From contig OZ038402.1 in assembly GCA_964036045.1 (NCBI GenBank), positions 6,454,926 to 6,518,925 of the forward strand: a DNA stretch of 64,000 nt. The letters are read 5' to 3'. This document shows positions 62,241 to 64,000 of the stretch, in pieces. This DNA is from Eutreptiella sp. 'Long Island Sound 2002' (taxonomy: Eukaryota > Euglenozoa > Euglenophyceae > Eutreptiales > Eutreptiaceae). The notes under the pieces were generated by a model. The model did not search any database. It saw only the letters and a program-made list of their open reading frames with translations, and had not been told where the DNA came from. The stretch's first letter is position 1, and every line of letters begins with the position of its first letter. The translations under genes were made by a program, and so were the position numbers.

Positions 62241-64000
62241 TAGTCTCAACAGTTTCGTGTAGCCATACGGGTGCATAAAACTTGTGCAGGGTGCATACTC
62301 TCGTCAGTTTCCCCTATCCATACGGTCGAATAATAATTGTGCAGGGTGCATAATCTCATCAGTTTCCGGTAGCTATACGGGTGCATAATAGTTGTGCAGG
62401 GTGCATAATCTCATCAGTTTCCGGTAGCCATACGGGTGCATAGTAATTGTGCAGGGTGCATAATCTCATCAGTTTCTGGTAGCCATACGGGTGCATAATA
62501 ATTGTGCAGGGTGCATAATCTCATCACTTTCACGTATCCATACGGGTGCATAATAATTGTGCAGGGTGCATAATCTCATCAGTTTCCGGTAGCCATACGG
62601 GTGCATAATATTTGTGCAGGGTGCATAATCTCATCAGTTTCCGGTAGCCGTACGGGTGCATAATAATATTGCAGGGTGCATAATCTCATTCGTTTCCGGT
62701 AGCCATATGGGTGCATAATAATTATGCAGGGTGCATAATCTCATCAGTTTCGTGTAGCCATACGGGTGCATAATAATTGTGCAGGGTGCATAATCTCATC
62801 AGTTTCCGGTAGCCATACGGGTGCATAATAATTGTGCAGGGTGCATGATCTCATCAGTTTCCGGTAGCCATACGGGTGCATAATAATTGTGCAGGGTGCA
62901 TAATCTCATCAGTTTCGGGTAGCAATACGGGTGCATAATAATTGTGCAGGGTGCATAATCTCATCCCTTTCATGTATCCATACGGGTGCATAATAATTGT
63001 GCAGGGTGCATAATCTCATCAGTTTCCGGTAGCCGTACGGGTGAATAATAATTGTGCAGGGTGCATAATCTCATCAGTTTCCGGTAGCCATACGGGTGCA
63101 TAATAATATTGCAGGGTGCATAATCTCATCAGTTTTCGGTAGCCATACGGGTGCATAATAATTGTGCAGGGTGCATAATGTCATCAGTTTCTGGTAGCCA
63201 TACGGGTGCATAATGATATTGCAGGGTGCATAATCTCATCAGTTTCCGGTAGCCATACGGGTGCATAATATTTGTGCAGGGTGCATAATCTCATCAGTTT
63301 CCTGTGGCCATACGGGTGCATAATACTTTTGCAGGGTGCATAATCTCATCAGTTTCCGGTAGCCATAGGGGTGCATAATATTTGTGCAGGGTGCATAATG
63401 TCATTAGTCTCCGGTAGCCATACGGGTGCATAATAATTTTGCAGGGTGCATAATCTCATCAGTTTCCGGTACCCATACGGGTGAACAATAATTGTGCAGG
63501 GTGCATAATCTCATCAGTTTCCGGTAGCCATATGGGTGCATAATAATTGTGCAGGGTGCATAATCTCATCAGTTTCCTGTAGCCATACGGGTGCATAATA
63601 ATTGTGCAGGGTGCATAATCTCATTATTTTCCGGTAGCCATAGGGCTGCGGAATATATGTGCAGGGTGCATAATCTCATCATTTTCCTGGTGCCATACGG
63701 GTGCATAATAATTGTGCAGGGTGCATAATCTCATCAGTTTCCGGTAGCCATACGGGTGCACAATAATTGTGCAGGGTGCATAATCTCATCAGCTTCCGGT
63801 AGCCATACGGGTGCATAATAACTGTGCAGGGTGCATAATCTCATCAGTTTCCGGTAGCCATACACGTGCATAATAATATTGCAGGGTGCATAATCTCATC
63901 AGTTTCCGGTAGCCATACGGGTGCATAATAATTGTGCAGGGTGCATAATCTCATCAGTTTCCGGTAGCCATACGGGTGCACAATAATTGTGCAGGGTGCA
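62241..64000. repeat. Terminal stretch with GTATCC variant monomers
   Basis: Three monomers carry a divergent TATCC in place of TAGCC with changes just upstream: TTTCCCCTATCC (about 62,308), TTTCACGTATCC (about 62,528) and TTTCATGTATCC (about 62,968). They are not seen elsewhere in the window. The rest is consensus-like with ATAATATTGC and ATATTTG variants. All monomers are 55 bp and the array continues past the window edge. Confidence 0.75.

Larger units (their letters stand above)
1..64000. repeat. 55-bp satellite DNA array, about 1,163 monomers, both ends outside the window
   Basis: Every line of the window is the same 55-bp unit repeated head to tail in one orientation. Landmarks in the monomer are ATCTCATCAG (m1-10), a CCGG core (m14-17), CATACGGGTGC (m22-32), the AT-rich ATAATAATTGTG (m33-44) and CAGGGTGCATA (m45-55). 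The first GGTAGCC lies at 11 and the last at 63,963. Two CpGs occur per monomer (m15-16 and m26-27), and TGCA occurs three times (m30, m43, m50). The array begins and ends mid-monomer, so it extends beyond both edges. Long monotonous arrays with nested higher-order repeats are typical of eukaryotic centromeric, pericentromeric or other heterochromatic satellites; that assignment is inference. I do not recognise the monomer as a named family. Confidence 0.98.

Noticed and set aside
1-64000. CRISPR array (regular repeats)
   Set aside because: There are no spacers: the whole 55-bp unit is repeated, and variation is point substitution rather than unique inserts. No cas-like gene is present.
1-64000. 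CENP-B box in each monomer
   Set aside because: The right half (A..CGGG at m23-29) fits the known NTTCGNNNNANNCGGGN pattern, but the required TTCG is CGGT in the consensus. With TTCC as an alternative left half the spacing is 2-3 bp too long. A half match in a short motif is not evidence of CENP-B binding.
1-64000. Bacterial -10-like TATAAT (in GTGTATAATC variants) or homeodomain/octamer-like ATGCAAA sites
   Set aside because: These are chance products of the AT-rich part of the monomer, arise by single substitutions, and have no associated transcription unit.
1-64000. Coding minisatellite (repetitive structural protein)
   Set aside because: The plus strand has TAG and TAA stops in every monomer, and the minus strand has a TGA pair per three monomers. 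Indels are not in multiples of three, so no reading frame is maintained.
1-64000. Telomeric or simple-sequence repeat, or a transposon with internal tandem repeats
   Set aside because: The unit is 55 bp with no telomere motif. No terminal inverted repeat, target-site duplication, transposase or reverse transcriptase sequence was seen on either strand.
1-64000. Nucleosome phasing by the 165-bp trimer
   Set aside because: Three monomers come close to a nucleosome repeat, but only one short region (21.2-21.5 kb) shows a real trimer unit. No dominant 165-bp period exists, so I do not claim it.

Overview
The whole 64-kb window is one uninterrupted head-to-tail satellite DNA array. Its monomer is 55 bp and about 45% GC, and the window holds roughly 1,163 copies, all in the same orientation. 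I found no unique sequence, gene, RNA gene, transposon or inversion, and neither edge of the array. The monomer is numbered m1-m55 starting at ATCTCATCAG; 711-765 is an exact consensus copy. Copies usually differ from the consensus at about 0-4 bases (judged by eye). This points to a eukaryotic centromeric, pericentromeric or other heterochromatic block. The species cannot be named from the sequence.

The array is a mosaic of local subfamilies amplified in multi-monomer blocks. Layout: 1-8,500 has large duplicated blocks (offsets 2,750, 1,593 and 2,198 bp) and a 385/440-bp higher-order repeat (HOR). 8,860-12,760 has 3-mer and 5-mer units, then a 440-bp HOR nested in a 1,484-bp tandem duplication. 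12,760-25,300 is closer to consensus, with small duplications (385, 495, 715/770, 550, 386 bp). 25,300-38,700 is marked by a GCGGCC-bearing variant, 22 copies, with 660-, 1,154-, 1,209- and 1,210-bp duplications. 39,400-41,000 is transitional. 41,000-58,300 is marked by 57-bp (+2) monomers, with 1,324-, 994/939-, 1,878- and 1,214/1,324-bp duplications. 58,300-62,240 has 1,045- and 550-bp duplications. 62,240-64,000 carries a GTATCC variant.

Almost every duplication offset is a whole number of monomers plus the indels it contains, as expected of unequal exchange in register. I count 47 length-variant monomers: fifteen -1, three +1, twenty-seven +2, one -20 and one +20. They sum to +42 bp, which is exactly the excess of the measured span (63,952 bp between the first and last GGTAGCC) over 1,162 x 55. 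The -20 and +20 monomers are reciprocal products of an 11-bp direct repeat (GGGTGCATAAT) that occurs twice per monomer, 20 bp apart.

No protein is encoded. Open frames longer than about 60 codons occur only on the minus strand and follow from monomer arithmetic: 55 is not a multiple of 3, there is one TGA pair per three monomers, and local indels or stop losses lengthen the frame. Any function would be structural (centromere or heterochromatin, or satellite RNA), and that is inference.
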